From Lewinellaceae bacterium (GTDB taxonomy: Bacteria; Bacteroidota; Bacteroidia; Chitinophagales; Saprospiraceae): 64,000 nt of DNA. Positions 44,238 to 53,062 of the stretch are shown one piece after another. The position numbers and the translations under genes were made by a program. The stretch lies in contig JACJYB010000003.1 of NCBI GenBank assembly GCA_020636355.1, positions 434,001 through 498,000 of the forward strand. The letters run 5' to 3'. Position 1 is the first letter of the stretch, and each line of letters opens with the position of its first letter. The notes beneath the pieces were generated by a model, which was not told where the DNA came from, ran no database searches, and saw only the letters and a program-made list of their open reading frames with translations.

Positions 44238-47120
44238 ATGAAAAAAAGGACTACACTCCTCTACACCCTTTTTGCTACGATCACCCTGATTGCCCTTTTT
44301 ACAAACCAATACGTTGCCCCTGATAACGGTTACACCGGAGCGCCCGGGGAAGGGACCTGTGCCGACTGCCATAGTCCGGCTAATGCCAACTTTACCGGCC
44401 AGGTTCAGATTACCGGAATTCCGGACCAACTGTTTGCCGGACAGGAGTATAAGTTGAATATCGAAGTACACAAGTTTAGAGGTAATCCAGCCTATGCCGG
44501 ATTTCAAATGGTCGTACTCGATCAGAATAACCAGGATATTGGTACCCTGAATCAGCCAACTGGGGTATCCGGGATCATTACCGACCGGAACCTTTTACGC
44601 ACCTATTTTAAAAATGTTATCCATCCAACTGATTTTGGACCTGACAGCGTTGTAACCTGGAGTGTTACCTGGGTGGCGCCGGAAGATAAAACCAATGCGA
44701 CCATCAATTTTTATGCAACAGCTATACTGGCGAACGGAGATAGCACCGCCCTTGGTGATTTGGCTGTCAAAACCCAACTCAGCCGGATCCTGACGGAAGG
44801 CGGACCATTAAGCGTCGAAATTGCCAATGTAACCAACGTCCAGTGCGGAGGGGATAGTACAGGCGCAATCTCATTACTCGTCCAGGGTGGCACCGCCCCC
44901 CTAGCCTATCAATGGTCCAACGGGGCTTCCACGCCGGATATTCAGTCTCTTCCAGCAGGAAGCTATACCGTAACCGTTACCGACAGCGACACCTCCCAGG
45001 TCATCAAGTCGGTCAACATAACCGAGCCTGCCGTACTAACACCTCAAGTCATCAGTACGACCGGAGTCGCATGCAATGGCCAGGACAATGGGACCGCCAT
45101 CCTTGGAGCTTCGGGTGGAACGCCCCCCTATCAATTCCTTTGGCCAGATGCCGATACCAGCCGAGTCCGGACAAACCTTGCTGCCGGCGATTACATCGTG
45201 TTGGTCGTCGATCAGGCCGGCTGTGCAGGCACGATTGCCCTGAACATCGAAGCCAATGTTTTTATTCAGACCAATGCTGGTTCTGTCGCGGAATCTACTC
45301 CTGGCGCTCAGGATGGCATAGCTTATGTGGCTCCCTCCGGAGGTACACCTCCCTATTTGATCGTTTGGAATACGGGTGCTAACACGGATACCATTCGTCA
45401 GCTAGCTCCCGGAACGTATACCGTAGTTATTGGAGACCTTTCAGGGTGTCTGGTTCAGGATTCGGTAGTGGTTGGTTCCGGCACCTGCCCTCTTGAAGGA
45501 AATACGAATGCAGATCAGCCCGATTGTGCCTCAGGCAATGCTGGATCCATCACTGTCAGTTTTCCCAACCCCACCGGGCAGGTTTCTATCCTATGGTCTA
45601 CCGGAGACACAACGCCAACCATTCAGGATTTGGCGCCGGGCACTTATTTTGTTTCTGCAGAAGATGAGGGCACTTGCACATTCAGGGATACCGTCGTAAT
45701 CCAGTCCACCGGAATGATTTCACTGGATAGTGTCCGGCTAAATCATCCCCAGTGTGATGGGACGAACGATGGAAGCATCACATTCACCATTAATGGAGGC
45801 GTTCCTCCTTATCGTTTGGACTGGACTCCTGACCTGCCATCCTCCACACCGGATAGTCTCGCTGCGGGAACTTACATCCTAACCATTTTTGATGCAAATA
45901 ACTGCACCAGCCAGGATACCTTTGAATTATTAGGTGATGATAATACCCTCCCATTTATACTTTCTCCCAGCATAGAAATCTACCTCAATGATGATGGACA
46001 AGCCCGGGTTTCCTTTGACCAGCTAACACAAGCCGTCGTTGATAATTGTGGCATGGACACCATCACCCTATCCCGGAATGCTTTTACCTGTACCGATCTG
46101 GGAAGTCTGCAAGTCGCTTTAACAGCGAAAGACCTCGCTGGAAATACATTGAACGATTCGGTGACCATTATCATTCTGGATACCCTCAACCCGGTCATTG
46201 AGCCATTTGATACCCTTTTTGCAAATCGGTGTACCGGTTTGAACTACCCCCAAATCCTAACCAGGGATAATTGCGGAGTTGATACCGTGTTCCTACTGCA
46301 AGGCACCGGGCCTGACGGAAGCTTTGCCGTCGGAATGAATTTCGATATTTATCAAGCCATAGATTTTTCAGGAAACCCGAGTTTAGGCATTCTTCCGGTA
46401 TACATTCAGCGCCCTGCGGTATACACAAATCTTACACTTCCAAGCTGTTCCGGGAGATCTGACGGTCAAATAGTCATCGATTTTCCTGATGCGAACACGC
46501 CAATTTCCACCATTTGGGGTAATGGACAAACCGGTGATACCTTGAGAAACATTCCCGGAGGTAGCTACATTGCGTTTAGTGCGGATACGACCGGTTGCTT
46601 TTTCCGCGACACGGTCTTATTGGGTAGTTCGTCATTCCAGGTTCTTCTCGACAGCATCGTATCCGAATCGCCGGGAGGCGGTTATCTTGAAGTTCACCTG
46701 GAAGGAGGAACGGAGCCGTACGAATTTCAATGGTTTAGGGAGGATAATGCCCTTGCCGATACAACATTGGTCCTTGACAGTCTTGAAGCTGGCCGTTATC
46801 ATATGAAAGCCCAGGATGACACCGGTTGCAAAATCACCTCGGATGACTACCTCATCAGCGGTACCACAGCACGACAAAACTGGTTGACTCAAAATATCGT
46901 TGTCTATCCGAATCCGACCAATGGAAAGCTGTGGATTCGCAACGATCCGCACATCATGATTCAGGAGATCAGCCTGACAAATCTGTTGGGGCAAAGAATA
47001 AAGCAATGGAGCCATCCTATACTTCCGATCGATTTTTCGGGAATTAGCGGTTCTTATCTTCTTAAAATCAACACGGATCAAGGCACTGTGATAAAACACA
47101 TTCTGCTTCTCAAACCTTAG
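44238..47120 (+). CDS. Secreted Reeler/choice-of-anchor-like SprB-repeat protein with CxxCH and T9SS tail
   Basis: A 960-aa exported protein. Signal peptide (TLLYTLFATITLIALF). Residues 35-60 carry a CxxCH motif, CADCH, inside GEGTCADCHSPANA, followed by a Reeler/choice-of-anchor-like domain of about 140 residues (QEYKLNIEVHKF, then GFQMVVLDQN). After it come at least five SprB-type repeats with the pattern GGTxPYxxxW and LxxGxYxVxVxD. A T9SS sorting domain ends the protein (IVVYPNPTNGKLWI). The repeats suggest an adhesin or gliding-associated protein. The CxxCH may bind heme or be structural. ATG at 44238 gives a clean signal peptide. Confidence 0.85.
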   Translation: MKKRTTLLYTLFATITLIALFTNQYVAPDNGYTGAPGEGTCADCHSPANANFTGQVQITGIPDQLFAGQEYKLNIEVHKFRGNPAYAGFQMVVLDQNNQDIGTLNQPTGVSGIITDRNLLRTYFKNVIHPTDFGPDSVVTWSVTWVAPEDKTNATINFYATAILANGDSTALGDLAVKTQLSRILTEGGPLSVEIANVTNVQCGGDSTGAISLLVQGGTAPLAYQWSNGASTPDIQSLPAGSYTVTVTDSDTSQVIKSVNITEPAVLTPQVISTTGVACNGQDNGTAILGASGGTPPYQFLWPDADTSRVRTNLAAGDYIVLVVDQAGCAGTIALNIEANVFIQTNAGSVAESTPGAQDGIAYVAPSGGTPPYLIVWNTGANTDTIRQLAPGTYTVVIGDLSGCLVQDSVVVGSGTCPLEGNTNADQPDCASGNAGSITVSFPNPTGQVSILWSTGDTTPTIQDLAPGTYFVSAEDEGTCTFRDTVVIQSTGMISLDSVRLNHPQCDGTNDGSITFTINGGVPPYRLDWTPDLPSSTPDSLAAGTYILTIFDANNCTSQDTFELLGDDNTLPFILSPSIEIYLNDDGQARVSFDQLTQAVVDNCGMDTITLSRNAFTCTDLGSLQVALTAKDLAGNTLNDSVTIIILDTLNPVIEPFDTLFANRCTGLNYPQILTRDNCGVDTVFLLQGTGPDGSFAVGMNFDIYQAIDFSGNPSLGILPVYIQRPAVYTNLTLPSCSGRSDGQIVIDFPDANTPISTIWGNGQTGDTLRNIPGGSYIAFSADTTGCFFRDTVLLGSSSFQVLLDSIVSESPGGGYLEVHLEGGTEPYEFQWFREDNALADTTLVLDSLEAGRYHMKAQDDTGCKITSDDYLISGTTARQNWLTQNIVVYPNPTNGKLWIRNDPHIMIQEISLTNLLGQRIKQWSHPILPIDFSGISGSYLLKINTDQGTVIKHILLLKP

Positions 47121-47194
47121 CATCGGATAGGAATTCCAGCAATTTAGCACTCCACCCACAGGGTTTAAAGTTTTCTTAACTTTTTAGTTGTTGA

Positions 47195-47210
47195 TACAAT
47201 TAATGTTGTA
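47195..47210. promoter_or_regulatory. Candidate MarR operator
   Basis: TACAATTAATGTTGTA, arms TACAA and TTGTA separated by 6 bases, lies 15 bases before the MarR start and overlaps or precedes a TATATTTA -7-like box. The symmetry and position fit autorepression. Confidence 0.5.
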
Positions 47211-47225
47211 ACATATATTTACATC

Positions 47226-47681
47226 GTGAAAATTGAAGAAGCCATCAAATCCAAAAAATTTACCAGTCCACAGTCTAAATTGATCATCAATTTGGCTTAC
47301 ACTGCTTCTTATTTTGGCCACTTGCACAAGCACTTGCTGGATCCTTTTGATATTACCATACAGCAATTCAACATTCTTAGAATATTACGTGGACATTCTC
47401 CGAAAACCTACTCGCTAAAAGAGATTACCGAAAGGATGATTGACAAAATGTCTAATACATCCCGTCTGATAGACAAACTGATTCAAAAAGGACTTGTCGA
47501 ACGGATCATCTGCCCAATGGATCGTAGGCAGGTGGATATCGGTATTACCCCGGAAGGAATAAAGCTTATCGCTCTTGCGTCAGAGGCGATGGATCAAGCG
47601 ACAATGGAACATCTGAGCCAACTGACCCTGGAAGAAATGGATCAGCTAAGCAGCTTGTTGGATAAAATGCGAATTAATTAA
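47226..47681 (+). CDS. MarR-family transcriptional regulator
   Basis: A 151-aa winged-helix regulator. The DNA-binding helices are in TYSLKEITERMIDKMSNTSRLIDKL and the wing in ERIICPMDRRQVDIGITPEG. The start is GTG at 47226. A palindrome lies just upstream. It is followed by a YceI gene after 21 bases, a frequent MarR-YceI pairing in Bacteroidota; MarR probably controls this gene. Confidence 0.92.
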   Translation: MKIEEAIKSKKFTSPQSKLIINLAYTASYFGHLHKHLLDPFDITIQQFNILRILRGHSPKTYSLKEITERMIDKMSNTSRLIDKLIQKGLVERIICPMDRRQVDIGITPEGIKLIALASEAMDQATMEHLSQLTLEEMDQLSSLLDKMRIN

Positions 47682-47702
47682 CTTAACAATAAATCCATTT
47701 TT

Positions 47703-48275
47703 ATGAGAAAACTCTTTTTAATTTGGGCAATTGCCGGTATTGGTAGCGCTCTTTTAGCAGGCAACCCGCCGGTAGAAACCAAAGTTAACGTTGAAAAAAG
47801 CCAGATTTCCTGGAAAGGATACAAAGTAACCGGCCAACATCATGGCAAAATAGCCTTGAAAGATGGATCTTTGACTTGGGAAAACGGAATGCTCACCGGA
47901 GGTTCTTTTTCAATGGATATGTCATCCATTTCATGCGAAGACCTGCAGGGAGAATGGAACGATAAATTAGTCGGTCACCTCAAATCCGAAGATTTTTTCG
48001 GGGTTGAGAAATTTCCGGTTTCCACCTTTGTTATCACTCAGGTTGTGAGCAGAGGAACACCAGGTGATTACAAAATTGTTGGTAACCTTACCATCAAAGG
48101 GATTACCAAAGAGGTCCGTTTCATGGCGAAGGCAGATCCGAATAATGCCACTGCTACCATGACCATTGACCGTTCTGAATTCAACATTCGTTATGGCTCC
48201 GGAAGTTTTTTCGAAAACCTGGGCGACAAAACGATCTATGACGAGTTTGACCTCGAAGTGAATTTGACCTATTAA
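47703..48275 (+). CDS. Exported YceI-family protein
   Basis: A 190-aa periplasmic lipocalin-like protein with a signal peptide (FLIWAIAGIGSALLAG). YceI features are KSQISWKGYKVTGQHHGKI, the DLQGEWNDKLVGHLKSEDFF block, GNLTIKGITKEV and the C-terminal FDLEVNLTY. These proteins bind isoprenoid-type lipids. It shares an operon with the MarR regulator. Confidence 0.92.
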   Translation: MRKLFLIWAIAGIGSALLAGNPPVETKVNVEKSQISWKGYKVTGQHHGKIALKDGSLTWENGMLTGGSFSMDMSSISCEDLQGEWNDKLVGHLKSEDFFGVEKFPVSTFVITQVVSRGTPGDYKIVGNLTIKGITKEVRFMAKADPNNATATMTIDRSEFNIRYGSGSFFENLGDKTIYDEFDLEVNLTY

Positions 48276-48710
48276 TTTGTGAAATAGTTCGGTTATAAAG
48301 GCTGTCTGTTGTGCGCAGACAGCCTTTTCTATTTAAAGCTTCCAGAACCACTGAATACCTTAAGGAATTGTTATTACTACCCAACTGAGGGCGACACACA
48401 GCAAGAATAACTCAAATATTTAGTATCATTGCGCCACCGGAATTATGCGTGTGTTGAACCAAACGTTGAAGCAAATCATTCCTCCAGCAGCAATCCTTTT
48501 GGACCAATTTGATCCTGCCACGCATTGGCTGGTTTTTTCAGGTAAAAGATTGAGCTTTAGTGCTTTATTCGAAAATCTAAGACAATTCCACCTCACTGCC
48601 TTTCGTTTTAATTCATTGACGATTTGTTGCTTGACTCTGAAGAACTGGTTATCGCATTTTGCCATCACTGGTGGACTTGCACCAACCGTCAATTCAAATT
48701 CTAATCTCTA
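48276..48710. other. Gene-poor stretch with a terminator
   Basis: 435 bases. It holds the terminator of the MarR-YceI operon at 48297-48327. Small open frames of about 88 codons on each strand show no recognisable protein and no start signal, so I call no gene here. Low complexity and repeats are absent. Confidence 0.6.
48297..48327 (+). terminator. Terminator of the MarR-YceI operon
   Basis: Arms AAAGGCTGTCTG and CAGACAGCCTTT pair perfectly (12 bp, 7-base loop), with T after the stem, 22 bp past the YceI stop. Confidence 0.85.
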
Positions 48711-51566
48711 ATGAACAGACTTATCAATTCCTTCTTCCGTACCCTGACGCTATTGTCCCTGGCCATTCTGGTCAATTTGCAAGCCTATGCGGCTGTCCAG
48801 GCAATTCACATTACCAGCAAAGAATCGGTTCTGAACGGCAAAACGTTTGGGAATTCCGGCGCATACGAATTATGGAAAGGGACCGTCACTTTCGTCTTTG
48901 ATCCATTAAATAAACAGAATCAGCGGGTGACCGATATCGACCTCGCGGAAAAGTCCGAAGCCGGATTTGTCGAAGCGACTGCTAATATCGTGATCCTGAA
49001 ACCCGCAGACATGTCTAAGGCAAATGGTGTAGGTTTGGTCGAAGTATCGAATCGAGGTGGAAAATTCTCCATGCGCTATTTTAACCTGGCTACCAATACC
49101 GACTTGAATGTTAATGATCCGGCATCATTTGGAGATGGCCTAATGATGGAGCAGGGAATGGTCGTTGTCTGGGTTGGCTGGGAATTTGATGTTCCAGACC
49201 AGGATGGACTCCTGCGTTTGGTTGTACCTAAGCTGAAGCCGAACAATTCTTTTCCGCTGGTAGGTCAGGTGCGCTGCGATTGGGTGATAGACGAACCGGT
49301 TTCAACCCTGTACCTGGGCCATCGTAATCAGATCCCCTACCCGCCTCAAGTCAATAGTACGCTGAACGCATTGACGGTCCGGAGCAGCCGGGAAGGAAAT
49401 CGTGACATCGTGGACTCCAAATTGTGGTCATTTTCCAAAGAAGAAGGCGACTCTTTGGTGCCTAGCACAGAATACATCCATATGAATCAGGGCTTCGAAC
49501 CCGGCAAAATTTATGAGCTGGTCTATTTTTCGGATCAGCCGGTAGCGGTCGGACTGGGATTGGCAGTAATCCGGGACATGGTTTCTTACATGAAATACGA
49601 CAACAGTTGTGAATTCAAAGTGAATAAAGGGATCGCTGCCGGCGTATCACAAACCGGGAGATTCCTGCGTCAATATCTTTACGATGGGTTTAACATCGAT
49701 GAATACGATCGCCAGGCCTATGACGGAATGATGATCATGACCGCCGGAGCAGGACGTGGTAGCTTTAATCATCGGTTTGCGCAACCCAGCCGGGACGGTC
49801 ATCGGTATTCTTCTTTCTTTTATCCCACTGACCTTTTCCCGTTTTCCAGCCGCGCCCAGGTTGACTCATCGAATGGGAAATACCGTGATGGATTACTCAT
49901 GAAAGGTGGCAATTTTGGTCGTGAAACAAAAATCTTCTACATCAATACCGGATACGAATATTATGGCCGTGCAGCTTCCCTTATCCATACCAGCGTGGAT
50001 GGCTCAGCCGATGTTCTGCCCTACGAGAATGAGCGGATCTATGAAATAGCCAGCGGCCAACACTTTGTCGGTCAATTGCATCTCGATGCAAAAAACCAAC
50101 GGGATACTTCCATGGTTTTTAAATCCAACCCGCTCTATTATTTGCCAAACTACCGGGCATTGCTCGTCCGGCTGGTTCGCTGGGTCAATAACGGGGAAGA
50201 ACCACCGGCCAGCACCTATCCAACTATCGCTAGCAAAACACTGGTTCCGTTAGCTCAGGTACGCTTTCCGATCAATGCCTCCCTTCCTGAACCCAAAGCC
50301 ATCCAGGTAGCTTATAACCTGGACTTTGGAGATTCCTGGCAACGGAGAGTGATCCGCAAGGAACCACCTCGTATCGTCAGCACCTATACCTCACTTGTAC
50401 CTCAACTGGATCAGAATGGAAACGAAATGGGTGGTATCCGTAATTTCGAAATTGCGGTACCCTTAGCAACCTATACCGGCTGGAGCTTACGCGATGGCAA
50501 ACCGGGGCCCCAGGATGAATTGAACGACTTTGAAGGATACATCATGCCATTTCAGATGGATAAATCAACCGAGGTTTCCACCGATTTACGTCCTGCCATC
50601 AAATCGCTGTACCACGACCGAATGGATTACGATCGGCAAGTTTCGGATTGTTTGGATCAATTGATCAAACAAGGATTTGTTCTGGACAGGGACAAAGGTC
50701 TCCTTGAAAATCGGGCCGGTTGGCTTTGGAACGAAATTATTGGCTATTATGTCCATCAGGAGGCCATGAACTTCCCGGTCATAACGCCGGAACAAGGTTC
50801 ATTGATGGTTATTGGCGGCGGGAAATTGGATGAATCCATCTACAGCAAGTTTGCGGAATTGGCAGGGGGCACTGACCAACCCATCGTCATTATTCCTACC
50901 GCCGGAGACGATGAATCATTGGCCAAAGACCCTAAATTCGAACAGTTGACTGCTCCTTTCCGTAATGCCGGCTTTAAGAAGATCAGTGTGCTGCATACGC
51001 GATCAAAGGACGAAGCCAATTCACCGCGTTTTTACAGAGAGCTGGAGAAAGCCGGCGGTGTATTCATCACCGGGGGACGTCAATGGAGGCTGGCTGATAG
51101 TTATCTGGGCACCCAAACGGAAACGGCATTAAAGGCGGTACTTGACCGTGGTGGTGTCATTGCCGGAACATCCGCTGGCGCTACCATTCAAGGCTCCTAC
51201 CTTGTACGTGGTGATACCGGTGGAAATACGGTAATGATGGGTGATCACCAAAAAGGATTTGGCCTAATGCAAAATGTGGCCATCGATCAGCATGTATTAG
51301 CCAGAAACCGGCAATTTGACCTTTTTGAAGTGCTTAATGCTCATCCCGGTTTACTGGGTATTGCCCCCGATGAGGGCACCGCCCTTGTCGTAAATCAAGG
51401 AGTTGGGGAAGTGGTAGGTAAAGGCTATGTTCTGATTTATGATGGCAAAAAATGGTCGGCTGAACGTCGTGAGTACGCTTATAACCTGCCGGGCAGTCCT
51501 ATTTTTTATGTACTTAAGTCCGGTGACCGGTATGACCTGGGCCAGCGAATGGTTCAGCAACAATAG
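48711..51566 (+). CDS. Secreted alpha/beta hydrolase fused to a cyanophycinase-like peptidase
   Basis: A 951-aa exported protein. Signal peptide at residues 1-27. Residues about 30-650 form an alpha/beta hydrolase domain of the PF20091 type; the nucleophile elbow is GVSQTGRFLRQ with S313. Residues about 690-945 are a cyanophycinase (S51) domain beginning at SLMVIGGGKLDES; the nucleophile is S821 in GTSAGATIQG. Cyanophycinases cut cyanophycin or related beta-aspartyl peptides. An M19 dipeptidase lipoprotein is encoded 105 bases downstream. The fusion is unusual; no linker disorder or frameshift marks the joint. Confidence 0.85.
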   Translation: MNRLINSFFRTLTLLSLAILVNLQAYAAVQAIHITSKESVLNGKTFGNSGAYELWKGTVTFVFDPLNKQNQRVTDIDLAEKSEAGFVEATANIVILKPADMSKANGVGLVEVSNRGGKFSMRYFNLATNTDLNVNDPASFGDGLMMEQGMVVVWVGWEFDVPDQDGLLRLVVPKLKPNNSFPLVGQVRCDWVIDEPVSTLYLGHRNQIPYPPQVNSTLNALTVRSSREGNRDIVDSKLWSFSKEEGDSLVPSTEYIHMNQGFEPGKIYELVYFSDQPVAVGLGLAVIRDMVSYMKYDNSCEFKVNKGIAAGVSQTGRFLRQYLYDGFNIDEYDRQAYDGMMIMTAGAGRGSFNHRFAQPSRDGHRYSSFFYPTDLFPFSSRAQVDSSNGKYRDGLLMKGGNFGRETKIFYINTGYEYYGRAASLIHTSVDGSADVLPYENERIYEIASGQHFVGQLHLDAKNQRDTSMVFKSNPLYYLPNYRALLVRLVRWVNNGEEPPASTYPTIASKTLVPLAQVRFPINASLPEPKAIQVAYNLDFGDSWQRRVIRKEPPRIVSTYTSLVPQLDQNGNEMGGIRNFEIAVPLATYTGWSLRDGKPGPQDELNDFEGYIMPFQMDKSTEVSTDLRPAIKSLYHDRMDYDRQVSDCLDQLIKQGFVLDRDKGLLENRAGWLWNEIIGYYVHQEAMNFPVITPEQGSLMVIGGGKLDESIYSKFAELAGGTDQPIVIIPTAGDDESLAKDPKFEQLTAPFRNAGFKKISVLHTRSKDEANSPRFYRELEKAGGVFITGGRQWRLADSYLGTQTETALKAVLDRGGVIAGTSAGATIQGSYLVRGDTGGNTVMMGDHQKGFGLMQNVAIDQHVLARNRQFDLFEVLNAHPGLLGIAPDEGTALVVNQGVGEVVGKGYVLIYDGKKWSAERREYAYNLPGSPIFYVLKSGDRYDLGQRMVQQQ

Positions 51567-51671
51567 GTGAGCGGCCATTTATTGGTACAATTATCTTGAT
51601 CTGATTTTCCCATCAGTCCGGAATGCGTTATCTTCTCACCCGATTAAATGGTTCATTAAAAACTAGATCGC

Positions 51672-52910
51672 ATGAGATCATTCGGCCTGATCCTAATTCT
51701 CCTATTGGTACTAAATGCATGCAACCAAAAAATGCAACAAACGATCATATCCCAGGATAATCCGCAATGGATAAAGGCCAATGAATTGGCACATAAATAC
51801 ATCATCACCGATGGTCATGTTGACTTACCTTACCGGCTTAAGGTGAAAAATTTTCGCCTTGAAAAGGAATTTCTCGGAATTCCGGTTGAAACAAAAGAAG
51901 GTGATTTCGACTTCGTGCGCGCGAAGAAAGGAGGGTTGGATGCCCCATTTATGAGCATTTACATTCCTGCCTCTTATCAGCAGGGCGGCGCTAAAGAGTT
52001 TGCTGATTCATTGATTAATATGGTCGAGGGAATTATCCAGGCCCACCCGGACAAATTTGCCGAGGGCAGAAGTCCGGAAGAAATTGATGCTAATTTTCAA
52101 AAAGGCCTCATTTCACTTCCCATGGGCATGGAGAACGGCGCCCCTCTGGGAGAGGATCTCACGAATGTCAAATACTTCTACGACCGGGGAATACGTTACA
52201 TAACCCTTACGCACTCCAAATGGAATCAGATCTGCGATAGCTCTTACGACCCGGAACGGCACTGGCAAGGGTTGAGCCCTTTTGGTAAGCAGGTAATTGC
52301 AGAAATGAATCGTGTAGGCATCATGGTTGATGTCAGTCACGTCAGTGATAGCACTTTTTATCAGGTGATGCAATTAAGTAAAGCTCCGGTCATCGCATCT
52401 CACTCCTCGTGCCGAAAATTCACACCGGGATTTGAACGCAATATGAGCGATGAAATGATCGAATTACTCGGTAAGAAAGGCGGTGTAATCCAGATCAACT
52501 TCGGGTCCGCTTTCCTGGATGGCTCCATAGAAGTAAAACGTACTGCCCAGAGGGAAGAATTGGCCAAACTGATCGAAAAAGCAGGAGTCACTGAAGATTC
52601 CCCGGAAGCACGGAAAATCATTGATAAATACCGGGCATCCCATCCTTCATTGTTCGCAGACGTGGAGACAGTTGCCAACCACATCGATCATGTTGTAAAA
52701 CTGGCAGGTATCGATCATGTTGGCATCGGTTCAGACTTTGATGGTGTCGGTGATTCGCTACCTACCGGGCTTAAAGATGTAGGTGATTATCCCAATTTGA
52801 TTTACCTCCTTTTAAAGAAGGGCTATTCTGAAGAAGACATCGCAAAGGTATGCTATAAAAATGTCTGGAGAGTTTGGAAAGAGGTGAATCGTATTGCCAC
52901 CAATACCTGA
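51672..52910 (+). CDS. Membrane dipeptidase (M19, renal dipeptidase-like) lipoprotein
   Basis: A 412-aa zinc dipeptidase. The lipobox is VLNAC at residue 17. The metal site begins with the TDGHVDLPYR motif, and VDVSHVSDSTFYQV and IASHSSCRKFTPG follow, with the C-terminal VGIGSDFDGVG. M19 enzymes split dipeptides, including some with D-residues or beta-lactam-like bonds. Next to a cyanophycinase-fused hydrolase; together they could process peptides at the cell surface, which is inference. Confidence 0.9.
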   Translation: MRSFGLILILLLVLNACNQKMQQTIISQDNPQWIKANELAHKYIITDGHVDLPYRLKVKNFRLEKEFLGIPVETKEGDFDFVRAKKGGLDAPFMSIYIPASYQQGGAKEFADSLINMVEGIIQAHPDKFAEGRSPEEIDANFQKGLISLPMGMENGAPLGEDLTNVKYFYDRGIRYITLTHSKWNQICDSSYDPERHWQGLSPFGKQVIAEMNRVGIMVDVSHVSDSTFYQVMQLSKAPVIASHSSCRKFTPGFERNMSDEMIELLGKKGGVIQINFGSAFLDGSIEVKRTAQREELAKLIEKAGVTEDSPEARKIIDKYRASHPSLFADVETVANHIDHVVKLAGIDHVGIGSDFDGVGDSLPTGLKDVGDYPNLIYLLLKKGYSEEDIAKVCYKNVWRVWKEVNRIATNT

Positions 52911-53062
52911 TCAGCCAATCCTGACTGCAGAGCTACTTGACTGGATATTGAAATAACAAACCTTTCACTGGGCTTCTCTTATAAATTAAGCAGCGGATCC
53001 GGAATATTCATTGGATTACCTGATCACTTCTGCGCAGTGAAACACGTCAATCAACAACAACG

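Noticed and set aside
48426..48711. Overlapping 88-codon open frames on both strands in the gap before the hydrolase-cyanophycinase gene
   Set aside because: Neither product has a recognisable domain or protein-like motif order; the plus-strand frame runs into the real start. No start signal was seen.
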